DNA of 64,000 nt from Anaerolineae bacterium (GCA_019637615.1 JAHBVJ010000009.1:62001-126000), one strand, 5' to 3'. Shown: positions 44,473-53,980, counted from the first letter of the stretch. Translations and numbers: made by a program. The notes: generated by a model not told the origin, from the letters alone.

Positions 44473-47124
44473 TCAGCCCCGATCCCCCAACAGGTGACGC
44501 ACCCGCGCCTCACGGATAGCCTCGGTACGGCTGGCAACGCCCAATTTGCGGTAGATATTCTTCAGATGCCATTTGACGGTTTCGGCGGTCACGACGAGTT
44601 TGGCGGCGATGTCCTGATTGTGCAGTCCATCCGCGATCAGTTGCAGCAGTTCCAATTCGCGTTCGCTGAGTTTTTCCTCGAAATGACCGAGCACATCCCG
44701 CGCATAGGGGGCGTTCGACTGTCGTAATAAGGTCGTTACGCCGCCGCCTACGTCGATGAATTCGCGGATATAGCCGCCCGTCTCCGCCAAGCCAAGCGCC
44801 GTGTTGAGCGAAGTCAAGCCTTGTTCCGTTTTGCCGAGCGCGTGATATAGCAGTCCTTGGATCGCCAGTGCCTCGATCAATGTGGAGCGGTTCACACGCT
44901 GATCTTCGTGCTGCCACAACGCGAGGGCATTAGTGAGCAGCCGCAGCGCTTCGGCATGTTGCTTACGCACGCTCAACGTTTGCACCAGCGTAAGCAGTTC
45001 GGTTTCGCGTCCGGGATCGAGCAGGGCGGCTTCGTTGGCTAACAGCGCTTGCATCCACTGCTGCGCGGCCTGACTGCGGTTTTCGACCAACCAGATGCGC
45101 ACACGGTAGGCTTTGAGCAACGCCCCTGACTCCGCGCTCAGATTATGCGCCTGCACCACTTTCTCGGCCTGTTCGAGCGCGTTCAAGGCCAGATCGGTGT
45201 CCCGCTGTGCGATCAAGACACGGGCTTCGATCAGGTGCGCCAGCAGCGCAATCGGCGCGTCGGCGTTGGCACCTGCGCGCAGCCCTTCGCTGGTATGGTA
45301 GCTGGCGGCGGCGAGATCGTTCCAACTGTACATCAAATGGCTCAGGCCGATGTGGATGAGCGCGACGATGGAGGATGGGCGTTCGGCGGGGGCGAGGTCT
45401 TCCAGCAGACGAATGCTCTGGCGGAAGGTGGCGTTGGCCTTGCGCAGATCGCCCGAAAAGACTTCTAGATAGCCCTGCTGGCACAGCGCGATCACGGCGG
45501 ACTGCGGCTGACCTGCCGTGCGGTTGAGTACGCTGGCCTCTTGGAACAAATACGTCGCCATGCGCAGATCGCCGCTCAGACGGTAGGCTTCGCCCAGATT
45601 CAGCGCCAGCACGCCGCGCAATAATGGCGCATGTTCCATCAAGTCATCCAACGACTTTTTAGAATGCGCGATGGTGGCGCTGACATCGCCCTCCATCAAC
45701 GACATAATCGCGGGCAGGGCAGTCGCGAGGTCGGTATCGTTGCTATCCGCCAACTGCGTATAGGCCGCTTGCAGCAGTTCTTGAATCTCGTCCATGCGGT
45801 CACGGCGTCCACTGATGGTCAACAGCCCCGCCAGAATCAGGCACAGCACGGGACGCGCTTTGATCAACGTTCCCGGCAGCGCTTCCAGCCAGTTGAGCAC
45901 GTTCATGCCCAAGCCGATATTGAGCGTCACGCGGATATACTGCTCGATCAGGTCGGCGGCTTCGACCATGCTGCCCGCCAGCAGGTAGTGCGAAATCGCT
46001 TCGGTCAGCATCGAGGTGCTTTTATACCAATCGGCGGCACGGCGGTGCAGATCAGCGACTTTTTCCGGCGCGGTGACTTGTAGCCGGTCGCGCAGGAAAT
46101 CCGCGAACAACTGATGATAGCGATACCATTGGCGCTTGTTGTCCAGCGGCATGGTGAACAAATTGGCTTGCTCGATCTGCTCCAGAATGGCCTGACTGCC
46201 TGTGCGTCCCGTCACCGCGTCGCATAACCCTGCCGTCAGTTGGTTCAAGATGCCCGTTTGCAGCAAAAATTGTTGCAGCCCCGGCAACTGCTGATGGAGC
46301 ACTTCATCCAGCAGATAATCAGCGATGTAGCGATGCGTGCCGTTCATGCCTTCGCTGGCGTGGACGAGCGCATTCGACTGCGCCAGTGAGCCAGCCTCGC
46401 GCGCGGAGAGCGCCACCAACTGCAAGCCTGCCGCCCACCCTTCGGTACGGGCTTGCAGCGCGTTGATCGTCTCGGTGGGCAGGTTGGCGTAGCCAAGCCG
46501 TTCGAAAAATTCGCGGATTTCTTCCCCACTGAAGCGCAGATCGGGCTGCTTCAACTCGACCAGTTCACCGCGCGCACGCAGTCGCGCCAAGGGCAGCGGC
46601 GGCTCACTGCGACTGGATATGATCACGTGCCAGTTGGCGGGCAGATTGCGCAGCAGGAAATTTAGCGCGTTGTGGATCGCTTCGAGCGTAATGGTGTGAT
46701 AGTCGTCCAACACCAGCACGACTTCGCGCTTGAGCTTGGCGACATCGTTGATAAGCAGCGTGAAGAAGGTTTCGGCAACTTGATCAGCAGTTTGCATATC
46801 TGCCATGTCGGAGTTCAGATACGTTTTGGTCTCTTTGCCGATCTCCGGAATCACGGTTTGCATGGCGGCTTCGCAGCACAGAAGGAACCGATTCAGCACG
46901 TTATCGTTCTCATCCACCGTGAACCACGCGACCATATTCGGATGCCGCGCAGCCCACGCCGTGAGGATGGTCGTTTTGCCGGAACCGGGTGGAGCCGTGA
47001 TCAATGTTAACCGTGCGGTCAGCGTGCCCTCGACGAGTTTGAGCAAGCGCGTACGGTTGACAAGCGTCGGGCGCACCTTCCCGATATTTAGCTTTGTCGC
47101 GAGAATCGGTGCAGAAACTCTCAT
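44473..47124 (-). CDS. MalT-like LuxR family transcriptional regulator
   Basis: The 883-residue protein has an N-terminal STAND ATPase (Walker A APPGSGKTTILTAWAAR near residue 45, Walker B VVLVLDDYH). A long TPR-like helical region (about 400-800) follows, then a C-terminal LuxR helix-turn-helix (LSERELELLQLIADGLHNQD, KLVVTAETVKWHLKNIYRKL). MalT-type activators oligomerise with ATP and an inducer. The inducer here is unknown. The pseudokinase-SGNH gene follows 86 bp downstream on the same strand and may be its target or share its transcript. Confidence 0.93.
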   Translation of the reverse strand: MRVSAPILATKLNIGKVRPTLVNRTRLLKLVEGTLTARLTLITAPPGSGKTTILTAWAARHPNMVAWFTVDENDNVLNRFLLCCEAAMQTVIPEIGKETKTYLNSDMADMQTADQVAETFFTLLINDVAKLKREVVLVLDDYHTITLEAIHNALNFLLRNLPANWHVIISSRSEPPLPLARLRARGELVELKQPDLRFSGEEIREFFERLGYANLPTETINALQARTEGWAAGLQLVALSAREAGSLAQSNALVHASEGMNGTHRYIADYLLDEVLHQQLPGLQQFLLQTGILNQLTAGLCDAVTGRTGSQAILEQIEQANLFTMPLDNKRQWYRYHQLFADFLRDRLQVTAPEKVADLHRRAADWYKSTSMLTEAISHYLLAGSMVEAADLIEQYIRVTLNIGLGMNVLNWLEALPGTLIKARPVLCLILAGLLTISGRRDRMDEIQELLQAAYTQLADSNDTDLATALPAIMSLMEGDVSATIAHSKKSLDDLMEHAPLLRGVLALNLGEAYRLSGDLRMATYLFQEASVLNRTAGQPQSAVIALCQQGYLEVFSGDLRKANATFRQSIRLLEDLAPAERPSSIVALIHIGLSHLMYSWNDLAAASYHTSEGLRAGANADAPIALLAHLIEARVLIAQRDTDLALNALEQAEKVVQAHNLSAESGALLKAYRVRIWLVENRSQAAQQWMQALLANEAALLDPGRETELLTLVQTLSVRKQHAEALRLLTNALALWQHEDQRVNRSTLIEALAIQGLLYHALGKTEQGLTSLNTALGLAETGGYIREFIDVGGGVTTLLRQSNAPYARDVLGHFEEKLSERELELLQLIADGLHNQDIAAKLVVTAETVKWHLKNIYRKLGVASRTEAIREARVRHLLGDRG

Positions 47125-47266
47125 GCGATTTGTCGAAATGCCCTCTGTGGTAGAAATTGCGCTTTCTACCGGATACTAGGGATTCTATCCATAACTGGCG
47201 AAAAGGAAACTCCAAAGTGCGTCTCATTGGTTAAATCGCCCGTCAACTGGTGTTCGGATGTGGGAG

Positions 47267-47298
47267 CCTCTCGGTCAAATTAGCAATTTGCCGAGAGG
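47267..47298. terminator. strong stem-loop between hydrolase and MalT-like genes
   Basis: CCTCTCGG and CAAATT (47267-47281, with one bulged T) pair with AATTTG and CCGAGAGG (47285-47298) around a 3-nt loop, a 14-pair stem. It lies 20 bp past the hydrolase stop on the minus strand. No U-run follows, but it probably ends that transcript. Confidence 0.55.
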
Positions 47299-47317
47299 AT
47301 AAATATACGATGAGTAT

Positions 47318-48160
47318 CTACGGCGTTAGGAACTCCATCACGCAGCCGCTGGTATTGATCAGCGCGTGGCCTGCACCTTGCACCATCGTCACTGTCAACT
47401 GAGGCAGCAAGCCGCGCAGCCGCGCCGCGATCTTGTCCACGTCGCGGAGGATGTCTTTCGTGCCGCCGAGCAGCAGCGTGGGCATGGTCAGCCGCCGCAG
47501 TTCGTCATCAGTGAAGATCGGCAGCACGCCAATACGCGGCTTGAACTGGCTGGTGATCTGTGCCACGATGTCCATCACGCCCGCTGGCACGGTCTGATCT
47601 GCGAACAGCGCCCGCACCATGCGCTTGATGCCCCAGTTTCCCAACATCATCAGCGCCAGCGCCGTGAATAAAAACGACGCGCGATCCGGCACGATGCCAC
47701 CGGGGGTCAGCAGCACTAAACGATCCACCCGTTCTGGTGCGTATACGGCATATTTCAGAGCTGTCCACGCGCCCTGCGAAATGCCTACCAGCGTCACTTG
47801 CTGAACACCTAGCCCGTGCAAGACATCGTCCAGCCATTCCGCGAAGGCCGGACTCTCCCACGTGGGGCGGTTCGGGGCGCTTTTACCCGCTTCCCCGATC
47901 AGATCGACGGCGTAGACACGGTAACGGGCGGCATAGTCGCGCACGTCCCCTGCCCACACGGCGGCGTTGCTGCCCGCGCCATGCAGCAGGATCAGGGAGG
48001 GCGCGTGTGCATCTCCGCTGGCGACGACGAACGTATCCCCGTGCCGCGTGGGGACGGTGTGGGTGGTGTATGGTGCTGTCCAATTCTTGAGGGCGGCGTC
48101 ATACATCGCCATCACGGTTTGTTCACCAGCCAGTGATTTATACAGTGTTGAAGCGGTCAT
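47318..48160 (-). CDS. alpha/beta hydrolase
   Basis: Of two adjacent ATGs, the second (48160) is better spaced from AAGGA. The 280-residue protein has LILLHGAGSNAAVWAGDVRD, the oxyanion region, the nucleophile elbow GISQGAW, an acid near GGTKDILRDVD and the histidine in VQGAGHALINT. It therefore has the full Ser-Asp-His set of a typical esterase or C-C hydrolase. Its gene starts 9 bp after the PadR gene stop, so PadR probably controls it. The substrate is unknown. Confidence 0.88.
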   Translation of the reverse strand: MTASTLYKSLAGEQTVMAMYDAALKNWTAPYTTHTVPTRHGDTFVVASGDAHAPSLILLHGAGSNAAVWAGDVRDYAARYRVYAVDLIGEAGKSAPNRPTWESPAFAEWLDDVLHGLGVQQVTLVGISQGAWTALKYAVYAPERVDRLVLLTPGGIVPDRASFLFTALALMMLGNWGIKRMVRALFADQTVPAGVMDIVAQITSQFKPRIGVLPIFTDDELRRLTMPTLLLGGTKDILRDVDKIAARLRGLLPQLTVTMVQGAGHALINTSGCVMEFLTP

Positions 48161-48172
48161 CATGATTCCTTT

Positions 48173-48703
48173 CTACGCCGTGTCAAGGTCGTGACGCAGC
48201 GCTTGTACCCACGCTAAATCTTGTTCATAGAAGCTGATCCAGTGATCCGCGATCCTGCGCCCGAACGAACGGCGCGGCGCGGCGGTATCGGCACTGTTGC
48301 GGCGTGCTTGTTCGCGCAGCATCACGAGGTGATCTTGCAACTCCGTCTCGTAAGTTGTCAGCAGTGTGCTCAGTTCGTGCGGTTCAAGCTGATCCGCCCA
48401 CGTGAGTTTCACCAGCAGCGCACTGCGGAACTGCGGCAGTTCTGCGGGCACAAGCAGCCATTGGCGTAGCGCCGCCAAGCCTCGCTCCGTGATGGTGTAA
48501 ATCTTGCGCGGCGGCTTGCTGTCTTGCTGCCGCACCTCGATGGTGACGAGCTTCTCGTCGTGCAGTTCCACCAGCGTCTTGTAAATCTGGTTGTTGTTGC
48601 CCGACCAGTAGAAAACCTCCGACTCGGAGAATTTCTTTTTCAAGTCATAGCCCGTCAGGGGTGTTTCACTCAGGAACCCTAGCATCACATATTTGATCGA
48701 CAC
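48173..48703 (-). CDS. PadR family transcriptional regulator
   Basis: The GTG at 48703 follows AGGAAGG by 8 nt and begins the family start MSIKYVMLGFLSETPLTGYD. A longer frame to 48736 would cover that site. The 176-residue protein has the PadR winged helix (FYWSGNNNQIYKTLVELHDE, KIYTITERGLAALRQWL) and a helical C-terminal domain. It forms an operon with the alpha/beta hydrolase, and a 32-bp palindrome carrying the ATGT-N8-ACAT PadR consensus lies 39 bp upstream. Confidence 0.93.
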   Translation of the reverse strand: MSIKYVMLGFLSETPLTGYDLKKKFSESEVFYWSGNNNQIYKTLVELHDEKLVTIEVRQQDSKPPRKIYTITERGLAALRQWLLVPAELPQFRSALLVKLTWADQLEPHELSTLLTTYETELQDHLVMLREQARRNSADTAAPRRSFGRRIADHWISFYEQDLAWVQALRHDLDTA

Positions 48704-48741
48704 GATTTCGCCCTTCCTGCCTTCTGATCTGCGCAACCCTC

Positions 48742-48773
48742 ATTATCATATGTTATTAGTAACATATGATAAT
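48742..48773. promoter_or_regulatory. 32-bp perfect palindrome, PadR operator
   Basis: Arms ATTATCATATGTTA (48742-48755) and TAACATATGATAAT (48760-48773) are perfectly complementary around TTAG. The centre contains ATGT-N8-ACAT (48750-48765), the consensus known for PadR sites. It lies 39 bp upstream of the padR-type gene, within its probable promoter. Confidence 0.82.
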
Positions 48774-48808
48774 AAAGACTGATGATTTGATCAAGGCTGA
48801 AATTATGG

Positions 48809-48838
48809 CAAAAAAGGACGCCGTTGTGGTGGCGTCCT
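48809..48838 (-). terminator. intrinsic terminator of the MocR gene
   Basis: On the minus strand AGGACGCC (48838-48831) pairs with GGCGTCCT (48822-48815), followed by TTTTTGCC. It lies 35 bp past the MocR stop. Confidence 0.8.
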
Positions 48839-48872
48839 GTGCAGCGAGTTGATGGAGTGTGGAAATGCCGTG

Positions 48873-50345
48873 TTACATGATCGGCGCGCCCGTGACGGGA
48901 GCCAATGGCGTGGCATTGGTAGACAGCGCGTGCCACGCCATCCGCAGCCGACGGATGCCCTCATCGATCTTGTCGGGGGCTTGCGCGGCGAAGTTCATCC
49001 GCATGAAATAGCCGCCGCTACTGTCGGTGTGGAACATGGTGCCCATCGCGAAGGTCACGCCGAAGGGGATCGCGTTGTTATACAGTTCTGCCGCTGTGGG
49101 GCCGTTGTGCGGCAGTTCGACCCACGTATACATGCCACCTTGTGGCACCGTCCAGCGCGTGCCGTCGGGCATATACTTTTTGAGCGCGTGCAGCATCACG
49201 TCGCGGCGTTCGCGGCATAGACGACGCACCCGCTCCAGATGGTTGATCAGCGCGCCTGTCTTGATGAAGTAGTGCATAGCGCGTTGATTCAGACCCGGCG
49301 TACAAATGTCGGCGGCACGTTTGACCCGCAAAATGCGCTCCCATGCTTGCCCTTGCCCGATCAGGTAGCCGATGCGCGTTCCCGGCAGTACGATCTTGGA
49401 AAAGCCACTGGCGTGCAGCACCAACCCCGAATCGTCCAGTGCTCTGAGCGGTGGCGGTGGCGTCGGCCCGTAGCTGAGTTCGTGATACACGCCGTCTTCA
49501 AGGATCGGGATGTCATATTCGCGGGCGAGACTCAACAGGCGTCGGCGGCGGTGAATCGGCATGATGGTACCAGTCGGGTTATGGAACGTCGGCGCGATGT
49601 AAATCAGCCTCGCCCGCTGGTTGCTCAGGGCTTGTTCGAGCAGATCGAGGCGTATTCCGTCATCATCCAGCGGAATCCCGATGGTTTGTACGCGCCGCAC
49701 CCGCGCCAGATCAAGGATGCCAAGGTAGGTCGGGTTGGTGGTGATCAGGATGTCGCCTTCGCTCATCAGCGCTTGCATCGCCATGTCGAGCGCCTGCTGA
49801 CAACCATTGGTGATCAACACTTCATCCGGCTTACACACAACACCCGTAGTGCGCAGATAATCCGCCACCGCCTCACGCAGCGGGTAGTAACCTTCGGTTT
49901 CCTCGTAGGCCACTGCCGCCGCGCCGTCACGTTCCAGCACCGCGTTGAAGGCTTGCCGGATCAGCGCGACGGGCATAAATTCTTCGGCAGGTGCGCCGCC
50001 GCTGAAAGCGATCACGTTGGGCGGATGGCGTTGCAAGACATGTGCCATCGGATTCGCCGCCACCGATGGCAACGCGCCGGGGTCGCTCAACCCGCCCGCG
50101 TTGCCTGTCACGAAGGTGCCTTTGCCCGCTTGCCCGCTGATCAAGCCCATCTCGCGCAGTTCCGCATAGGCGTTCACCACGCTGATGCGACTAATGCCGA
50201 GCACGTCCGCCAGATCGCGGCTGGCGGGTAACCGTTCGCCGGGATGCCATACGCCGTTGACGATTCGCTCACGGATCAGGCGGATCAGTTGGCGGTATAA
50301 CGGTTCTTCCGCGAATTTATCGACGCTTAAATCGATGCGCACCAT
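48873..50345 (-). CDS. MocR/GntR-type regulator with aminotransferase domain
   Basis: The 490-residue protein has an N-terminal GntR winged helix (PLYRQLIRLIRERIVNGVWH, LPASRDLADVLGISRISVVN) and a fold-type I aminotransferase domain with PLP lysine in SGFSKIVLPGTRIGYL and ITNGCQQALDMAMQAL. This is the MocR (PdxR/GabR-like) architecture, which senses PLP or an amino-compound rather than catalysing transamination in most members. A stand-alone 2-aminoadipate-type activity cannot be excluded. It is divergent from the GlmM-like gene, and the gap between them holds repeated CCAAG elements. Confidence 0.92.
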   Translation of the reverse strand: MVRIDLSVDKFAEEPLYRQLIRLIRERIVNGVWHPGERLPASRDLADVLGISRISVVNAYAELREMGLISGQAGKGTFVTGNAGGLSDPGALPSVAANPMAHVLQRHPPNVIAFSGGAPAEEFMPVALIRQAFNAVLERDGAAAVAYEETEGYYPLREAVADYLRTTGVVCKPDEVLITNGCQQALDMAMQALMSEGDILITTNPTYLGILDLARVRRVQTIGIPLDDDGIRLDLLEQALSNQRARLIYIAPTFHNPTGTIMPIHRRRRLLSLAREYDIPILEDGVYHELSYGPTPPPPLRALDDSGLVLHASGFSKIVLPGTRIGYLIGQGQAWERILRVKRAADICTPGLNQRAMHYFIKTGALINHLERVRRLCRERRDVMLHALKKYMPDGTRWTVPQGGMYTWVELPHNGPTAAELYNNAIPFGVTFAMGTMFHTDSSGGYFMRMNFAAQAPDKIDEGIRRLRMAWHALSTNATPLAPVTGAPIM

Positions 50346-50389
50346 AGCGGCCTCGCCACGTGACTAGAGCCAATTTGTACCAGTATAGC

Positions 50390-50442
50390 ACCAAGTCGAT
50401 CTTGGTCTTAAACCATTTATATCCAAGTTTTAATATCAAGTT
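50390..50442. promoter_or_regulatory. candidate MocR operators: palindrome and direct repeats
   Basis: ACCAAG-TCGAT-CTTGGT (50390-50406) is a palindrome lying between a weak minus-strand -35 (TTAAGA) and a -10 box (TATACT, 50385-50380). ATATCCAAGTT (50419-50429) and ATATCAAGTT (50433-50442) are a direct repeat 14 bp apart. MocR regulators typically use direct repeats in divergent promoters. Confidence 0.55.
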
Positions 50443-50554
50443 GGAATGGTAAGATCGCGAAACAGCGCGTCAATCAGCATAAAAAGCCTTTGTGCAACGT
50501 GCAGAACCACACTACAATGTTGAATGTCCCTCGATCAGCGCGTGGAGCTACACT

Positions 50555-52018
50555 GTGGACACACGATCACCGATTCGGTTCGGGAATCTCGGCATACAAG
50601 GTACAGCGGGCGACTATCCGCTAGACGCACCAACCCTGCTGCGTATCGGACGCGGGATCGGGCGCTGGATACGCACGCAGCCAACCTTCAACGAAGCCAG
50701 CGCTGCTGCCTTGATCGGGCATGACACCCGCGCCAGTTCAACCTCGATTCTGCAAGCGCTGGCGACCGGTTTGATGGCGGAAGGCATCACGGTCATTACG
50801 GCGGGCGTGATCACGACGGCGGGCATCGCCTTCACCATGCAGGGCAGCCGCTTCGACATCGGCATCATGGTCGGGTTAGGCAAATCGCCTATCGATCAGA
50901 ACGCGCTGCGGTTGTTCGAGCGCGGTGGTTACCCGATCACGGAAGAACACGAGCGCGTCATCGAAATGCATATCGATCAATTGGTGGCGGAGCGCGTCGC
51001 CAAACGGACGGGGCATTTCAAACGCTACTCGCTGCTGCCCGGTTCGGATGTGCATGAGAAGTACGTGGAGCATTTGACGGCGTGGGCGGATGCGAACGCA
51101 CTGGCAGACCTCCACGTCGTGATCGACTGCGCGAACGGCGCAACGCACAAACTCGCTTTCGACGCGTTCCGCAAGCTCGGCGCAGCCATCACCTTGATCA
51201 ACGATACGCCCGACGGCTCGAATCAGAGCATCAAAGCGGGTTGTGACCACGTGCGGCGCGACCAACGCGAATTGCTCAAGGCGATGAAAGCGGCGCGTGC
51301 AGACATCGGTATTGCGCTGGATGGAACAGGCGAAGGCGTGGTGCTGGTGACGCCGGAAGGCACGTTGTTGCATGGCGATCATCTGTTGGGGCTGCTGGCG
51401 CTTGAAATGCACGCGGCGGAAAATCTGCCGCATCATACCATCGCCGCGACGGAAGTCAGCAACACCGGCTTGGAAGATTTCCTCAGTGGCAGCCATGTGC
51501 GCGTGACACATGTAGACGATGAACGTACGTTGTTGGAATTGATGCGTGAGAGCGATCTGCGCTTGGGCGGCGATCCTTCCGGGCGCATCACGCTGCTGGA
51601 CGATACGCATACCTTCACCGATGGCCTGTATATAGCGCTGTTGATGAGCTGGTTGACGGCGCAAGCCAAGCATAACCACGCGCTCACGCTGCACCAAGCC
51701 GCCGCGCAAATCGCGCTTTATCCACAGATCATCGCGACGGCCGTGTTCCCGCAAGCGCTCGATCTCAATCAGATTCCGGGTTTGGCGCACATTCAGTTGG
51801 AGATCGTGGCAGGGTTTGGCGGCAGAGGGCGCACGAATGCCAGTTTCGATGCCACACGGTCAGCGGTCATGGTCATGGTGGAAGGCAACGAGACGACCAC
51901 CATTGCGCAAATCACCGAGGCTGCCCGTCATCTGATCAATTTCATTGCGACGCATGTGGAAGCAGGCACGGTCAAAATCGCCGTGACCGAAGCCACTACG
52001 GGCAAACCCATCACCTGA
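50555..52018 (+). CDS. phosphoglucosamine/phosphohexomutase-like protein lacking catalytic residues
   Basis: The GTG at 50555 follows GGAG by 7 nt and starts near the family N-terminus (MDTRSPIRFGNLGIQG). The 487-residue protein has the four-domain alpha-D-phosphohexomutase layout, but the signatures are altered. The phosphoserine loop ISASHNP reads VGLGKSP (106-112), the metal loop DGDGDR reads DGTGEG (256-261), the sugar loop GEQSGH reads GGDPSGR (338-344), and the C-terminal phosphate loop is unrecognisable. It is probably not a mutase. A binding or regulatory role is inferred. It is divergent from the MocR gene. Confidence 0.85.
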   Translation: MDTRSPIRFGNLGIQGTAGDYPLDAPTLLRIGRGIGRWIRTQPTFNEASAAALIGHDTRASSTSILQALATGLMAEGITVITAGVITTAGIAFTMQGSRFDIGIMVGLGKSPIDQNALRLFERGGYPITEEHERVIEMHIDQLVAERVAKRTGHFKRYSLLPGSDVHEKYVEHLTAWADANALADLHVVIDCANGATHKLAFDAFRKLGAAITLINDTPDGSNQSIKAGCDHVRRDQRELLKAMKAARADIGIALDGTGEGVVLVTPEGTLLHGDHLLGLLALEMHAAENLPHHTIAATEVSNTGLEDFLSGSHVRVTHVDDERTLLELMRESDLRLGGDPSGRITLLDDTHTFTDGLYIALLMSWLTAQAKHNHALTLHQAAAQIALYPQIIATAVFPQALDLNQIPGLAHIQLEIVAGFGGRGRTNASFDATRSAVMVMVEGNETTTIAQITEAARHLINFIATHVEAGTVKIAVTEATTGKPIT

Positions 52019-52064
52019 GCGAAGCGCCACCAAAAGCACAGCGGGGCGTCTTCGTGGGCGTGCA

Positions 52065-53849
52065 TCAGCCGTTGAAGGTGGGTGATGTCGAGGGCGTCGC
52101 CGGTATCGCGGTCGGGTCTGGCGTCGCGCTAGGGATGGGTGACGGTGTCGGCGTTACGCTTGGTGTCATGCTCGGCGTTGGGGTTGCCGTCGGCGTGAAC
52201 GTGGGCGAAGGCGCAATCGTCGGCGTCGGCGTGGCAGGGATTTGCTCCGACGAGATCAACACCAGATTATTCGGCGTGAAGGCGGCACACTGCAACGTGT
52301 TGACAGGTAGCCACGTATTCTGACCTTCCACCCGAATCCAGTTGCCGCTGGCATCGCGCCGATCCACCGCCACGACTTCGTTCAGCTTGAACGTTGTGCG
52401 TACCGGGTAATTTTGCCCCGGCCCCGTGTAAGCATCCGATTGTATCAGCAGACTGCACTGCGGCGAGGTCGTTTGCAAGCTGCGCGTCTGCGTGATCGGC
52501 TGTCCATCTTCGCCCGTCGCAATTAGCGTGATGCTGCCCACATCCGCAACGATGATCGTCAGCGGGAGCGAAGTGACCTGATTCAGATCAACATTGATGT
52601 TGGTCGTGTTCAATGTTACGGGTTCCGTCTGCACGCTAAGGCGCTGCGCATTCTGAACGCGCCAGCGCAGCGTGATCTGCTGTGTCACGTTGCGTAAAAT
52701 GGTGGTTGGCTCGACGGTGAACGAATCGATCTTCGCTGTGCGCGGACGCACCAAAAACAGCAGCCCCGCCAAACACGCCGCTACTACCACGAACCCGACC
52801 ACGCCCACGATCGGCAGTATCCACGTCGGCAAGACGGCGCGCTCTACGAACGTCCCTTGCACCGCAGCCACGAAACCCGCCGCGTCTTGCGAATGCGCGA
52901 TCACGTCGAAGCGAATGTCGCGCGGTGGCCCGACCCAGCGGTCACGTTTGGGGCGGGCGAAGCCTTGGACAAGCCGATCTTCCCCCGGCGCAAGGCTCAA
53001 GGATGGGTAGGGGAAGCTGATCGCCAGACTCTGGTTGGACGAGGTGCCGGACAGCATCAACGGGAGTGGCGCGCTACCCTGATTATGAATGCGGAAATTG
53101 AACGGCGCATCTTTGGTAACGCGCGGCGTCCCCATCACGATCCCGAAGCCGCTGTAAGGCAGCACATGCAGCACCATCATGGCTTGCAGCGCCTGATCCG
53201 GCTTGGATTTAGCGCGCACCCGTACCAGCACATTGTAATCACCGGGGCGGCTGTCGCTGCGACGGAGCGGTTTGAAGGTCATCGTCAGTGGCACTTGCAT
53301 CCCCGGATCAAGTTCCAGTTCCGCCCGTTCGACGCGCACCCATTCCTGCGGCACGCCTTCGACTTCCACGAAGAAGCGTTCGACTTCTTGGCTGGTGTTG
53401 GAAATCGTGAGCTGCGCGGACATGTGCGCCCCCGGTCTGACCGGATTCGGCGGCGGTTCCAGCTCGATATTGAACGGCGCTTGCACCGTCGCGATGCGGA
53501 TAGTGTGCGTTTCGGGGCGGTTTTGAGGCTGTGTGTCCTCGACGGTGGGGATGTAGATCAGGCGCAAATCCCCGATCATGATCTCCTCACCACCCTGCAA
53601 GTTGACCGTTTCGTTAGGCTTGATGCGCTTGCCGTCTACATAGGTACCATTCACCGAGGCGAGGTCTTGCAACTGGATCGGCTGTTTGTTGCCGTTGATG
53701 GTCAGCACGATGTGATAGCGTGAGACGGAGTTCGTATCCAGCACAATATCATTGCCAGAGGATCGGCCTATGCCCACTGTTGGTTTATCGAGCCAGTGAC
53801 TCTCTATTGGCCCATCAGGCCAGTAGACCTCAAGTTTGCCGTAAGCCAT
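52065..53849 (-). CDS. FHA-domain protein with membrane helix and Thr/Pro-rich tail
   Basis: The 594-residue protein starts with an FHA domain (about 20-100: VGIGRSSGNDIVLDTNSVSR, then LASVNGTYVDGKRI), which binds phosphothreonine. Two Ig-like segments follow (about 125-330), then a membrane helix (about 342-366, LPIVGVVGFVVVAACLAGLL), another Ig-like segment, an SH3-like block (SDAYTGPGQNYPVRTTFKLN) and a low-complexity TPTP/SPTP tail of about 55 residues. It probably links cytoplasmic phospho-signals to the cell surface. The tail repeats appear as an imperfect GT-rich DNA repeat at 52090-52240. Confidence 0.87.
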   Translation of the reverse strand: MAYGKLEVYWPDGPIESHWLDKPTVGIGRSSGNDIVLDTNSVSRYHIVLTINGNKQPIQLQDLASVNGTYVDGKRIKPNETVNLQGGEEIMIGDLRLIYIPTVEDTQPQNRPETHTIRIATVQAPFNIELEPPPNPVRPGAHMSAQLTISNTSQEVERFFVEVEGVPQEWVRVERAELELDPGMQVPLTMTFKPLRRSDSRPGDYNVLVRVRAKSKPDQALQAMMVLHVLPYSGFGIVMGTPRVTKDAPFNFRIHNQGSAPLPLMLSGTSSNQSLAISFPYPSLSLAPGEDRLVQGFARPKRDRWVGPPRDIRFDVIAHSQDAAGFVAAVQGTFVERAVLPTWILPIVGVVGFVVVAACLAGLLFLVRPRTAKIDSFTVEPTTILRNVTQQITLRWRVQNAQRLSVQTEPVTLNTTNINVDLNQVTSLPLTIIVADVGSITLIATGEDGQPITQTRSLQTTSPQCSLLIQSDAYTGPGQNYPVRTTFKLNEVVAVDRRDASGNWIRVEGQNTWLPVNTLQCAAFTPNNLVLISSEQIPATPTPTIAPSPTFTPTATPTPSMTPSVTPTPSPIPSATPDPTAIPATPSTSPTFNG

Positions 53850-53951
53850 GAAATCCCCACCTCCGCTGATCGCTGCTCAGTTTAGCACAAACTCTGCAAT
53901 CGGCAATCAGTGTTACATGACGCTTCGGCTTCTCAGGAGTGCAATTAATCA

Positions 53952-53980
53952 CATGACGTTCTGCGATGCTGCGCTATAAT
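53952..53980 (+). promoter_or_regulatory. promoter upstream of the HhH membrane protein gene
   Basis: A consensus -10 box TATAAT stands at 53975-53980. The -35 region 17 bp upstream (CATGAC, 53952-53957) is weak. The gene start is 54 bp downstream. Confidence 0.5.

Noticed and set aside
52090..52240. GT-rich tandem repeat as a possible mobile or regulatory repeat
   Set aside because: It encodes the TPTP/SPTP tail of the FHA protein on the minus strand.
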